Shown: positions 10,690 to 23,381 of the stretch, piece by piece
Layout: every line of letters begins with the position of its first letter
How positions within the stretch are numbered: the stretch's first letter is position 1
Source: Glebionis coronaria
Lineage: Eukaryota; Streptophyta; Magnoliopsida; Asterales; Asteraceae
Reading direction: 5' to 3'
Length of the DNA: 64,000 nucleotides
Assembly: GCA_025667525.1 (NCBI GenBank)
Contig: CM046876.1
Span: 23,399,224 to 23,463,223 of the forward strand
Translations under genes and position numbers: made by a program
Notes under the pieces: model-generated
Told to the model about the DNA's origin: nothing
The model's input: only the letters and a program-made list of their open reading frames with translations
The model's database searches: none

Positions 10690-13600
10690 TTAATTCATGG
10701 GGAAAATGGGGATCTCTTGGACCATTTCAACGGAAATGTCCTCCCCAAAATAGTGCTTCACACGGTGACCATTCACTTTGAAATTTGGACCATTGGGTTG
10801 TGACAACTCAATAGTTCCATATGGAAACACTTGAGCTATAGTGAATGGACCGGACCATCTCGACTTAAGTTTGCCCACAAAAAGTTTCAACCTTGAGTTA
10901 AAGAGGAGAACCGGCTCTACAACTTTAAACTCACGGTTCTTGATCTTAGCATCATGCAATTTCTTAGTCTTCTCCTTATAAAGCAAAGAATTCCTATAGG
11001 CATTAGCTCCCAATTCATCCATTTCATTAAGTTGATCCTTTCTATGTGAACCGGCTTGGTTTAAATCAAAGTTAGCCCACTTGAGAGCCCAAGATGCCTT
11101 GTGTTCTAACTCGAATGGGAGGTGGCATGCTTTTCCATAGACAAGCCTATAAGGAGTACAACCAATTGGTGTCTTAAAGGCCATCCTAAAAGCCCACAAA
11201 GCATCATCAAGCTTGTCCGACCAAGAAGCTCGATGCTCTCCCACCGTTCTCTCTAAAATTCTCTTTAAACCACGATTTGTGATCTCGGTTTGACCATTGG
11301 TTTGAGGCTGATACGCGGTAGAAAGTCTATGATTAACTCCATATTTCTTCATAACTCTCGTGAATTGATCATTACAAATATGCGTACCACGATCACTTAT
11401 GATGGCCCGAGGTACACCAAATCTAGCAAACAATTGCTTTAAGAACTTCACAACAACTCTAGCATCATTGGTAGGTAAGGCTTTGGCCTCAACCCATTTC
11501 GACACATAATCCACCGCTACAAGTATATACTTGTTTCCATTGGAAGATGGAAAAGGTCCCATAAAATCTATGCCCCATACATCAAAAATCTCACACTCTT
11601 GAATAAAATTTTGTGGCATCTCATCACGTTACGTAATTTTTCCTTGTCTTTGACATACATCACAAAATTTTACCATCTCTTGGGCATCTTTGAAAATGGA
11701 AGGCCAATAGTAACCCGAATCAAAGACTTTATTGGCGGTATAGTTGGGCCCAAAATGTCCACCCGTAGGTCCTTTATGACAAGCTTCTAAAATCTTAAAT
11801 GCCTCGGGCCCATCTACACACCGTCTAATGATTTGGTCCACACATTGCCTAAAAAGATAAGGATCATCCCAAAAGTAGTACTTAACTTCCTTAAGAAACT
11901 TCTTCTTTTGTTGGGAAGTAAGACCCTCTATAAGCACATTCCCCACAAGATAGTTTGCTATATCCGCAAACCAAGGGGTGGCATCCTCTTGAGAAGAGAT
12001 AGACATGAGATCCTCTAATGGAAAGGATTCATTGATTTCTTTATTAGGAAAATCTCCTTGAAAAGGATGCTCAAGTCTACTCAAGTGATCCGCCGCTAAA
12101 TTCTCGGCTCCTTTCTTATCTCTAATTTCTATCTTAAACTCTTGAAGCAATAAAACCCATCTCAAAAGCCTAGGCTTAGCATCTTGCTTTGTCATGAGAT
12201 ACTTGAGAGCGGAATGATCCGTATACACTATGGTTTTGGATAGCACAAGGTATGGTCTAAATTTCTCAAAAGCATAGACTATAGCAAGCAACTCTTTTTC
12301 CGTGGTATTATAATGAAGTTGTGCACCGGTCATGGTTTTACTAGCATAGTGTATAGGTTAAAATGCTTATTCACTCTTTGTCCTAAGATGCCCCCACCGC
12401 ATAATCACTAGCGTCACACATAAGCTCAAAAGGTAATTCCCAATTTGGAGAAACCAAAACGGGAGCCTTAGTCAGTTTCTCTTTAAGAGTCTCAAAAGAA
12501 TCCAAATACTCTTGGTTGAAAATGAAAGGAGCCTTTTTTTCCAAGAGGTGAGTCATCGGTCTTGCTATCTTAGAAAAATCTTGTATGAAGCGCCTATAAA
12601 CCCCGCATGACCTAAGAAACTCCTTACACCTTTAACCGTAGTGGGTGGGGGAAGCTTAGTAATCACATCAATTTTAGCTCGATCCACTTCTAATCCCTTA
12701 TTGGATATCTTGTGTCCCAAAACAATTCCCTCTTTCACCATAAAGTGACATTTCTCCCAATTAAGAACTAAACGTGTTTCCTCACAACGCTTAAGCATTC
12801 GTTCTAAATTGGTGAGACATGAGGTAAATAAATCTCCAAAGACGAATAAGTCATCCATGAAAACCTCCATTGTTTGCTCTATCATATCATGGAAAATTGC
12901 CATCATATACCTTTGAAATGTCCCTGGTGCATTACATAAGCCAAAAGGCATTCTCTTGTAAGCAAATGTACCGTAGGGACAAGTGAATGTGGTCTTTTCT
13001 TGATCCTTAGGGTCAATGGGAATTTGGAAATAACCCGAAAAGCCATCAAGAAAGCAATAATACTCATTTCCCGCTAAGTGTTCAAGCATTTGGTCCATAA
13101 AAGGTAATGGGAAGTGATCTTTTCTAGTAGCCTCATTGAGCTTCCTATAGTCAATACAAACTCTCCAACTGGTAACAAGTCTCGTAGGAATAAGCTCATT
13201 GTTCTCATTAGGTACTACGGTGATTCCACCCTTTTTTGGAACACAATGTACCGGGCTAACCCATGGAGAGTCGGAAATGGGGTAAATCATGCCCGCATCA
13301 AGGAGTTTGATAACTTCCTTTTTAATGACCTCATGGATTTTTTGGTTAACCCTTCGTTGAATTTGAATGGCGGGTTTGTAATCATCCTCCATAAGGATTT
13401 TGTGTGTACAAAAATGTGGATTAATTCCCCTTATGTCAGATATTTTCCATGCTAAGGCTTTCTTATGTTTCTTAAGGACTTCTATGAGTTTCTCTTTCTC
13501 ATCCTCTTTCAACTCTTTAGCGATGATCACGGGTAATTGGTCTTTCCCCTCTAAGAAAGCATACTCTAAGTGTGATGGAAGGTCCTTAAGTTCAATTGGA

Positions 13601-13908
13601 GGTGGACTCTCTACGGAAGGTTTTACTATGGAAGGATCATCATTGGTTAATTCTTGTGGAATGGGGGAAAGAATAGGGTCCTCATTGAGCAACTTTTGGA
13701 TGGTAAGAATATCTTCTTCCCAATTGATGGGAGAATCATCATTTCCAAGAAAGTTGGACTCAAATTCCTCCAAGAGGAAATCACTCTCTCCAAAAGGTAT
13801 TAAAGAGGGAGCAATTGAGGCCACGGTTTCAACATGGGGCATATCCTCACTATTACTCTTGCAAGCGTCATGAAAATGCTCATCACACACCTCATCTAGC
13901 ACATCAAC
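10690..13908 (-). pseudogene. pol: Athila-like pol: reverse transcriptase, RNase H, integrase (interrupted)
   Basis: Read leftward, 13,902-12,565 encodes the RT, with LVTSWRVCIDYRKLNEATRK, PFGLCNAPGTFQRYMM and the catalytic FMDD normal for this branch. RNase H and the integrase zinc-binding region follow (12,333-11,629; [12 protein letters not shown] with CDVC). The integrase core and C-terminus complete it (11,619-10,690), with D18, D76 and E112 of that last open segment forming DX35E. Breaks: three small indels between about 12,350 and 12,590 disrupt the RT-RNase H linker, yet the three segments share one frame overall. A TAA at 11,625-11,627 splits the integrase. The upstream end is cut at 13,908 by the Tekay-like insertion, and the reading continues at 39,687 into protease and gag. 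Confidence 0.9.
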
Positions 13909-15823
13909 TGTGACAATCCGTCAATTTATGGTTGATATTTTATTCTCAAATATTATTTAAAAACATTATTTTAATGTTATATTATGAACTCACTTATTTT
14001 TGGGAAGAAATTTGGATTTACGTCTTGAAGTAGCATCGACTACGTCTAAACCGGAGGATTCAACGATACGTGCTTACGTTTACATACACCGTTTTGGTGA
14101 CAGTCCGACATTTCAGAAAATAAATTTGTGCGTGAATATTATTTTGAGATTTTAAATTTGTGTTGGTTCATAAACTCACAAATTTACGAGAAGAGATTAG
14201 GACATACAATTTTAATTTAACGTCCTTTACGACTAAACCGGAAACCTTAGGATTACGTATTTACGTTTTCGAACTCCGTTTTTGATGAGACAATTTTTAT
14301 TAGATTCGTTTTGTGTCGTTGATTCATAATTTATAAAAACGTTTTTCGTAAAACGACCCGAGGGCACGCAAATCGAGGAAATTAGAATCGAGGATTACCC
14401 GTAAATTAGTGGGATGAGACAAGATAAATCTTGCCCCACCCCACACATGGGACGGCCAACTTGCTACACCACATCAACCTTGGTATCAAATGTAAGCTAA
14501 GTTTACTTACACTTGTCCATTAGCTTACAATGTAAGCCACCAACACACAAAACCATCTATCCTAAACCACTTTTCATTTGAAACTCATGCAAACAACTCA
14601 AAACTCTCTCAACCCACTCACCATTGCCGTCCCATCCTCACCAAAAACACCCTCACTTGATCTTGATTCAACCACAAATCCTATGTTATTTACATATATG
14701 ATGATGCCCTTTTGAAGCCCTATTGATTGGTGGTGATTATAACATCCACGGAGGAGTTAATATGGAGTCTTCGGGGCTGATTTTCTACAAGGAGTTCTTG
14801 GAGAATGGTGGTCTTGAAGATGGTCTTGGTTATTCACAAGTTTCTTCATCAAAATCCATGTCTTGATCACAACCTACATCATCATGGTGGTATAAAGATT
14901 GTCCTCCCCATCCTTTTGTTAATTTTGATTATGTAATCATGTATTTTCTTCTTAAATGTATATATGTATGATGATATATGATGATAAAAATATTGTGTGG
15001 GGATTTGGTGTTGATAATCATGGGTAAAAAGATGAAAAACTATATGTAAAAAGGTTAAAATCATGCTTAAAATGATGGCTGTATAAAACAGTAAAGAAGG
15101 TGATGAACTGATAAAATGGCATAGATTAATGGATATACAGTAAGTAATATTTCTTGTACACATGTAAGAGTTGGCCATGCAATGGAATCATTATAATGAG
15201 TGAGATATGATCAAAACAAGTTTAGAGTACCAATCTGAATAGTCAGTTTTGTACGGACTGTGAAGGATATTTAGAGTTGGATTGAGCAGTAGCTAAAACT
15301 AAGTTAATTGTAGCACATATCATGTAGTTTATGGTGTCCAAAAATGAGATTCTATCTACTGTAGAACTCAAGATATGGTAAAAATGGTGAAAGTGAAAGC
15401 AAAAATCAGATTTTGGGAAATTAAAGTATAATAGTATTATATAAGCACTCAAATAAAAATAGTATAAAATGTGAATTAAAACCCACTAACTCATTTATAT
15501 AAATATGTATAAGGATAAAAAAATAGACATTTTATAAAAATGGTAGTTTGATAAGTTTTATAAGTTATAAAACTATAAACATGATTTTTATGACTTTTTC
15601 GGCTATTACCGTAAAATTAACATTTTTGTTAAATAAAACTTAGACGGTTGGACCCGTCTAATGTAAACTTTTATAAAATCATATACTGATATATAAAAAT
15701 ATATAACAAGTAAAAACCGATAAAACCCTAACTATATAACATACGGACATTAACGAGCTAAGTTAACGTTATTGGACTAATAATACAACAAAATGGACTA
15801 AAACACTTATAAACTTATTTATT

Positions 15824-15828
15824 GGGCT
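15824..15828. repeat. Left target-site duplication (GGGCT) of Copia A
   Basis: GGGCT precedes the element start TGTAGAATC and is repeated at 29,311-29,315. The unoccupied sequence ATTGGGCTTAACCC is present in the other Tekay-like LTR near 38,182. Confidence 0.92.
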
Positions 15829-16149
15829 TGTAGAATCTTGATAACCTATGAATCTATGAAGTGGGTTGATGTTTTTCTAGAGAGAGAAACTAGAGAGAGA
15901 AAGTGAGAGAAACTATGTGTCTTTTTATTAGAATGAAACTAGGAAATCAACAACAACCAACCCCTTTCCAAGGAGGAAAGGGGTATTTATACTTCCAAGC
16001 CTTATTTGGACTTGGGCCGGTCCATGACAAGACCATGGGCCAGTTTCTTACTTAACTTAATAAGTAACACTAACTACGAACTATTACAACATAAATAATA
16101 TTGTGGAGTGACCGATACTTCTAATATACGTTAAAACGTATTTCTAACA
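15829..16149 (-). repeat. 3' LTR of Copia A
   Basis: The LTR runs from TGTAGAATC to TTTCTAACA on the plus strand. On the minus strand a TATA box (AAGTATAAATACC) lies at about 15,981-15,993. An imperfect inverted repeat (GGTCCATG with CATGGGCC) lies near 16,019-16,043. It is 98% identical by eye to 28,987-29,310. Confidence 0.92.
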
Positions 16150-16162
16150 ATCTCCCCCTAAG
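16150..16162 (-). promoter_or_regulatory. Terminal polypurine tract of Copia A
   Basis: The minus strand reads CTTAGGGGGAGAT directly before the 3' LTR, the expected site and sequence for a copia plus-strand primer. Confidence 0.85.
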
Positions 16163-16769
16163 GGAGGTCACTCCACGTTACAAAGTTCTAAACCTAGCAT
16201 ACTATACTAAGTCTTCGTTCTTTAGCTCGTAGTCTTTTTCTTCTTTCTTTTTGTTGTGAATACTTTGATTTGATCTTTTAGGCTTTGACTTGAGAGCATT
16301 GTTCTTTTGGCCAATCACGTGCGATCTTTGCCTTCTTGTGAAACTTGCCTCCTCGTGACTCCATGTTCCACACACTTATGTCTTTTTGTTGAATTCTCGA
16401 AAGCTTCAAAGTTTGGTACAGCGGAAGACTTTATCTTGCACTTTCTAGAATTTTGCTGAACTTTGATGCAGAAAAACATAAGCATGTGGGAACGACTTCT
16501 ACAGGTACACCGCAACACCACCGTCTTTAACAGGTACACAGCAACGACACAAATAAAATGGCTTTGACATTTTATTCTAATTCGGTAGCATTTTACCTCC
16601 GGTCGGTGAAGACCGTTGGACGATATTAGATATCGTACCCATGACGGATAGTTTCAATTAAGTAACTTCCTGACAGGATTTCGCGGGTAAACCCGTTCTC
16701 TTTATTCGACCGTCCAAAGCTGACTGCGAACATAAAGAGTGAATCACTTGGATAAATTATCCTTGTGAT

Positions 16770-17195
16770 TTGAAGCCGTCAATTCATGAAACCTGGAACA
16801 AGTGAATTTCAATTAAGATTTTCACCATCGTTGCTTTCCAGTTACCACGAGCTCAATTCATAAAGAATCTTGCACGTCACCTACCAAGTGCTGTTTGATG
16901 TTAACACTAGAAGGATTTCCACTCGTCACTGTGATCAATAAAGAGTCACTCTGAGTGTTCTGGCAAGATCGTATGATAATGCGTAGAGGCCTGGAACGAG
17001 TTTAAGTTCAATTAAGAATTAAACCACTGTTTCTTTCCAGTTTTTCACAAGATTGGTTTTAAAAGAACCGCACGTGTAACCTACCATGAGCTTGTTTGAT
17101 GTTGGCTCAAGCAGGATTTCCATCTTCATTGTAATACTTGCGTATTACTCGGATGTTCTGGCAATATTACAGGAATACTGCGTAGGACTCATGAA
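16770..17195. repeat. Diverged tandem duplication (period about 199 bp)
   Basis: Two copies share the ordered landmarks cctggaac, caattaag, ctttccag, cacg..acctacca, tgtttgatgtt, ggatttcca and tgttctggcaa. The CTTTCCAG landmark lies at about 16,834 and 17,033. A third, weaker copy may begin near 16,650. No coding content is apparent. Confidence 0.65.
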
Positions 17196-18709
17196 AATCT
17201 CTTACTTTTCACAGTGTGTGAGAAAGCAAGGAATAAATGGAAAGTGTCCTAATTAGACTTTTGATGATCTCTTGGCTCTAGACTCGATAGTGCGTTTTGA
17301 TTTAGTGAGCGATGGCTGGAGAGGAGTGCCACCTTTTCAATACCAGTCTATTCGGAGTGAATAAACCAATAGATAACGTGTTGATCTCCGTGTGATTAAA
17401 ACAAATATCTTTTGAGAGATATTTGAGTTAGCTGGGAAGGGTTGTGCATTGCATCACTGGGTCCATGATGTCTTTCTTCAATATCGAGAATCATTAACAA
17501 AAATGACCTCAATAGCATATGTATTGACCCGGTTTCTGCCTAAAGTTGTAAGGAGGGCTTCTTTCTTTACACCCTTTATCTTTACAATTCTTTTTCATTC
17601 TTCAACCCCTTCAATGCTTACCAATACGTCATCACTAGCACCTTGTTGTGATTGTTCCAGTGCTAGCTTAAGTACTTGGTCGGCATTCAGCTACGTTCAC
17701 AATCTTTCTCCAACTTTCCTAGGACTTCTAATTCTATCTAGGGAATTGTCCTTGGGAAGATTCCATCGGCTCTGATGAATCATTGGACTAAACCTATTCC
17801 TACCACCCTTTTGTCACCACATTCGTCGTGAATTAAGCGTGTTTTGGGAAAGTATAGCCACCATGAAAAAATCATTGAAAATCACCTAAGGTACTTGTGA
17901 TGTTGAAATCAAACGTTTTGTACCTTGAGTGTTTTGTTCATCAAAAACGCTCCCCCTTAACACGTGCTTTACACATATTAAGTTGGATAATCGTTAAGTA
18001 TTTTTCATCTTTTAGCCAAGTATCATTTAAATCTCCTTAATCCCATTTTCTCCCCTTATCCAAAATGTTAACCATTAATATTTGGGATATTGAATGGATT
18101 AACCGGTCTTTGGGTAAAAAATGAAATCGATGTTTGGCCATAGAACATGTTAATGCTCCCCCTTAAGTTAATAAGGGATAGTTGTAGTGCTTTAGTATGA
18201 TATATTTTGAAAGATTTAGAATCTCGTGAGAAATTCTTGAAAAATTATCATAACTTAACACTACATCAAGCCGTACAAGCACAATATTCACAAATATACA
18301 TATTCACAATTAAAAACCAATATAAAGTGGACCTGAAATGTACGACCCATTAGATGGATCGTTGCAGTAACTTGTGGTGCACTCCATATGGTCTTCCACC
18401 AACGAATCTTTCTAAGATCCTCATCAATCTAGGTTCACGGAGCTTTAAATCCATGGTGAGTGGATTTTGAAACTTACTTCAGCCGGTAATTCTTTGGTAT
18501 AAACTTGAGGGCTTTTGCTTCGGCAATTTCGGCTGCTCTAGAATCTTGGAGTGCTTGTACTGTTGGATTAGTCATCGTATCTGCTTAAGATAAGACATAA
18601 AAGGTTGATGCACAAAAAAAAATATAGATATATATCATTATGACTTCTAAGCATAACCCATTTCAACAAGTAATTATAACAAACAAGCAACTATTAATCC
18701 AACAACTCT

Positions 18710-19100
18710 TCATTCGGAACTCTTCATTCGGAAGTCCTTCATTCGGAACTTCTTCATTCGGAAGTCCTTCATTCGGAACTTCACTCGGAAGTCCTTCATT
18801 CGGAACTTCACTCGGAACTTCTTCATTCGGAAGTCCTTCATTCGGAACTTCTTCATTCGGAACTTCACTCGGAACTTCTTCATTCGGAAGTTCATTCGGA
18901 ACTTTCTTCATTTGGAAGTTCATCCGGAACTTCTTTCATTCGGAAGTTCATCCGGAACTTCTTTCATTCGGAACTTCCTTCATTCGGAAGTTCGTTCAGA
19001 ACTTCCTTCATTCGGAAGTTCGTTCAGAACTTCCTTCATTCAGAAGTTTGTTCTGAACTTCCTTCATTCGGAAGTTAGTTAGCCATGTTCATTCGGAAGC
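18710..19100. repeat. Minisatellite 1 of Copia A (about 27 units, basic period 15 bp)
   Basis: Units alternate between CTTCATTCGGAACTT and CTTCATTCGGAAGTC, with slightly longer, degenerate units toward the right. The 15-bp period is a multiple of three, which keeps both strands open and produces the FGTSS/FGSPS-like and NEEVP-like ORFs here. I do not consider either coding. In element orientation the core is AAGTTCCGAATGAAG. Confidence 0.9.
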
Positions 19101-19913
19101 CTCGCAACCTATTATCGAATCTCCAAGATCTTAAAGCAATTCCAATCACATTGAGCGAGCACAAGTCAAATTCTAAAGCAAGACCACTCAATAGCCAATT
19201 AATTTTCCACAAACACTTTTGAAAATCGTTTTGATGACGAAGATGATTTAATATTTTCTCCCCCTTAAATGATGACCCGTTTTCTATTTAAAGAGCTGTA
19301 GTCATTGTTTAAAGAGTCAAATATTTGAGGAAAACATTTCCAATTAATGTCTTGAAAAGATTGATTCGTGGTGACAATAAGATTTCTCTTATTTTGACAA
19401 ATTAATGCACTGAGACGTACACAAATTCGTGTTAGACCAAGTTGTAAAGTAAACTTGATCCCTTTGCATGATTTGGCTTGTAAATCATGCCCGAGAAAAT
19501 TAATTCCCGTTGTGAGCCAACGTTTTCCAAGGAAATACGTGACTTTAATATGAAAACCGGGTTGCAGTCAGAAATAACTACAAGCCATTATGGGCATGTT
19601 TTAAAAATGTACAACTTTTATACGGACTCTATTTATGGCGCCGTGTCAATATTGATCGACATTTCTAAAGCCGTAAATATTACCGTACTAAAAGACATGC
19701 CCGTTTTAAAAACGAAAAATATTTTTGGTTTTTCTGGATTTTATAATTTTTATGGTTTTTCTAGGTTTTATATTTTTTATGGTTTTTGTAGGTTTTATAT
19801 TTTTTTATGGTTTTTCTTGGTTTTATATTTTTGTATTTTTCTTTTTGTGGTTTATATATTTACTATAATATACATGATCACGAACAAAGGATACTCTGAA
19901 TAGTTCACCACCA

Positions 19914-22900
19914 CTATTCAGCTGATTCTTCTGCCAATTCTTTGAGAGTCGCTGGAGTAAATGATTTCATGCCAAGATTGTCGATCAAAAACTCGATTCG
20001 TCCTCGATCTAAGGCTTTGGTGAACATATCTGCCGGCTGGTACTCAGTAGTGACAAAATACAGCTCGATCACTCTGTTCTCCACCTGCTCTTTAATGAAA
20101 TGGTAGCGAATGTCTATGTGATTGGCCCGGGAGTGTTGAACATAGTTGCAGCAAAGGGCAATGGCGCTCTTGTTGTCACAATACATCGGGATTTTGTTGA
20201 ATCCCAAACCGTAGTCAGTTAATTGTGATCTCATCCAAAGGACTTGAGCACAACAACCGGACATGGCGATGTATTCAGCCTCCGTGCTAGAAATTGCAGC
20301 GCTTTTCTGCCTTTTTGAAGACCAACTGATCAATCTGTCTCCAAGGAGTTGCACAGATCCAGAAGTGCTACGCCTCGTGTCTTGACATCCAGCATGATCG
20401 GCATCTGCGTATGATATTAAAGCAATAGAGGAATCTTTCGGATACCATAGACCACGATGAAGTGTTCCTTTTAGATACCGAAAGATCCTTTTAACAACAT
20501 GTAGGTGCTTTTCGGTAGGCCGAGCCTGATACCGGGCACACATGCATACAGCAAGTTGCAAATCAGGCTTGCTAGCAGTCAGATAGAGAAGGGTGCCGAT
20601 CATCCTACGGTAAAGTTTTGGATCGACAATAGTCCCATTCCTATCTTCATCTAACTTGGATTTCTCCACCATTAGAGTGTCCACGGGGTCACAATTTTCA
20701 AAGTTATATTTCTTTAAAGATTCTAGAGCATATTTGGATTGATTAATAAAGATGCCTCTGGGATTCTGAGAAATCTGTAATCCTAAGAAAAATGAAAAAT
20801 TTCCCATCATTGACATCTGAAAGCGTGTGGACATTATCTTCTCAAAGCGTTGTGACAATTCTATGTTAGAGGCAGCAAATATTATATCATCAACATAAAT
20901 TTATACCAGAAGCATGTCGTTGCCCTCCTTGAGAGTGAATAGAGTGGGGTCCACCTTGCCTTTGGAGAAGCCTTCCGAAATGAGATATGTTGAGAGGAGA
21001 TCATACCACGCGCGTGGAGCTTGTTTCAACCCATAGAGAGCCTTCTTAAGCTTGTACACATGATTAGGAAACTCCGTGCTAACGAACCCATCCGGCTGAC
21101 TAACATAGACTTCTTCCCTTAGTTCACCGTTCAAAAATGCCGTCTTCACATCCATTTGATAGACGATCATGTTCATATGAGCAGCATACGCAAGGAATAG
21201 TCTAATGGCCTCCAATCTTGCAACAGGAGCAAAAGATTCTTCAAAGTCTATACCCAAGGCTTGTTTATATCCTCTAGCGACCAATCTAGCCTTATTCTTC
21301 AATACTGCACCCATCTCATCAAGTTTAACCTTATACACCCACAACAAAGTAAGGATGTTAACCTTGTCAGGGAGAGGAACTAATTCCCATACTTCAAGTC
21401 TTTGGAATTCATTGAGTTCCTCCTGCATGGCTTCAATCCAAGATGATTGAGTCATAGCCTGCTGCCAATTTTTAGGTTCAACTTCGGAGAGAAATGCATC
21501 AAAGTAGCAATCGAGTGCACTCTCTTGTAATTGATGGCGTGTAGAAACTGGTCGATCTAGATCTCCAATGACATTCCTAATTGGGTGATCTTTTGTCCAT
21601 TTGGTTCTATGATTTTCAATCCTAGGTGGTCTGGAGTGAACAATAGAAGGAGCTTCTTCTGAGGTAGACGCGGCTGAAGGGTTTTCAGGTATCGCTACAC
21701 CAAAGAAAGGAAGCTCTTGTAGATGAGCATATTCCAAATCGTGATCAATAGAATCCTCTTCCACATCATTAGGCACAAGTAAGGGTGACGATTCAGGTGT
21801 AGTTTGAGAATCACTTGGTAAGGGTGCATCCGGTTCAATGTTAATTGAAGATGCATTTGATAAAGCTTCATTAGCAGGAGCAACAACTTCAGGGATTGGA
21901 GCTATCACTACAGGTGCTGGAACTTCATCATTTGGGGAATCAAAGAATTCGTCAAACAACGGTTGAAACAGTTTATCCCACTCGGGCCTTGTAGGTGGTA
22001 AAAATGATGTAGAAGTAGGATTATTGGGAACTAATCCGTAACTAATAGCACCGGTTCCCATCTCATGAAGCGCGGGTTCAGAGCTGCGTTGCTCAGAAGC
22101 CATCGCTGTCAGCTCATCGAAATCTGCGTCCATAGTTTCTACAATCTTACCAAGACGACGGTTGTAAATTCGGTATGCTTTCTTGGAGGGTGAGTAACCA
22201 ATGAAAATACCTATATCGGCTTTCGGTTGAAGCTTTCCCAAGTTCTCACTATTAATGTTTGGATAACAAAGAGCACCAAACACATGAAAAAATGAAACAT
22301 CGGGTTTACGGTCATGTAGAAGCTCGTAAGGTGTTTTTCCATGGCGTTTCTGAATGATAGAACAGTTTTGGGTGAAACATGCAGTAGATATGGCTTCTGC
22401 CCACAAGAACAATGGAGCGTTCGCATAAATTAGCATAGTCCTAGCAGCTTCCATAAGCGTACGATTCCGTCTTTCAACGACACTGTTTTGTTGTGGAGTG
22501 CGTGCAGCGGATGTTTCATGTGAGATACCAACTCCTTCATAGTAATCACGAAGAGTCTGGTTGACGAACTCTGTTCCATTATCTGTACGAATACGGCGGA
22601 CAGTAGTATTCAAACGTACCTGAATGAATTTCAGAAAAGTGATGATAGCCTTCGGTGCTTCATCCTTTGTACGTAGAAATCTAACCCATGTAAACCTGGA
22701 GAAATCATCCACAATAACCAGAATGAATTTCTTACCGCTCACACTTTCAGTTCTCATTGGCCCACAAAGATCCATATGCAAAAGATGAAGTTTTTCTTGA
22801 TTGGTGTCTTCAGCTTTGGGCTTGTATGATTTCTTGGTACTTTTCCCTCTTGAACACGCGGAACATAAATGGTCCTTGTGAAATTTGAGCTTTGGAAGAC

Positions 22901-23381
22901 CACGAACTAATTCGTTTTTAGCCAGATGATTAATAGCATCAAAGTTAAGATGAGATAATCTGCGATGCCATAACCATGACTTGGTCTTAGATGCTTTAGA
23001 GAGAAGACATACTGGAGAGGCGGCCATCATGTCTTGTAGGGACAACGTATAAATATTTGCACCACGAGATCCCTTCAACAAGTCTTTTCCTTCCAAGTTG
23101 CGGATGAAACAAGTGTGTTGTCGAAAAGCAACCTCTAGGTTGGAATCACAAAACTGTCCAACTGAAAATAAGTTATGACCAAGACCTTCTACATAGTATA
23201 CCCTTGAAATCGTAACGTTTCCAATCTGATATTCACCATACCCCATTATCTTTGCTATATGATCATTACCGAATTTAACCGTTCCAAGAAACTTGCTGAC
23301 GAAATTTCGGAGCATCGAGCGATCTCCGGTCATATGCTTTGAACAACCGGAGTCCAAATACCAGAGGATGATTTGGACCAC
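19914..23381 (-). pseudogene. pol: Copia A pol: protease, integrase, reverse transcriptase, RNase H
   Basis: The frame from 23,381 shows the protease motif [11 protein letters not shown] at residues 9-19 and the GAG-pre-integrase LWHRRLSHL at about 137-145. The integrase DX35E residues are D204, D267 and E303. The copia RT includes [13 protein letters not shown] and an intact YVDD encoded at 20,886-20,897. RNase H (DADHAGC, SSTEAEY) follows, and the frame ends at 19,914. One in-frame TAA at 20,901-20,903, just before the IYVDD motif, divides it and fits CAA to TAA. The frame overlaps the gag frame by about 50 bp with a one-base offset, so gag and pol are not continuous here. Everything else is close to full length, so the copy is a recently broken, once competent polyprotein. 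Confidence 0.92.

Larger units (their letters stand above)
16163..19913 (-). other. Long 3' non-coding region of Copia A (env position)
   Basis: There are 3.75 kb between the RNase H stop and the terminal PPT. No convincing ORF exists on the element strand. It contains three further PPT-like motifs, read on the minus strand as TTAAGGGGGAGC at 17,949-17,960 and 18,155-18,166, and TTAAGGGGGAGA at 19,257-19,268. It also holds a diverged tandem duplication with a spacing of about 199 bp (16,770-17,195) and a 15-bp minisatellite (18,710-19,100). Some Sireviruses carry an env-like ORF here, as Copia B does. Copia A appears to have lost it or never had it. Confidence 0.75.

Noticed and set aside
12840..12860. 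FMDD instead of YxDD in the Athila-like RT as an active-site mutation
   Set aside because: FMDD is the usual form in Athila/Tat reverse transcriptases.
18640..19056. 138-codon plus-strand ORF with FGTSS/FGSPS repeats, and matching minus-strand ORFs
   Set aside because: The 15-bp repeat period is a multiple of three and keeps several frames open. The plus-strand ORF is antisense to the element and lacks any family resemblance.
23330..23381. Programmed frameshift between gag and pol of Copia A
   Set aside because: The frames overlap by about 50 bp, but gag has another frameshift and two stops, so a chance indel is simpler. No slippery site with a clear downstream structure was recognised.
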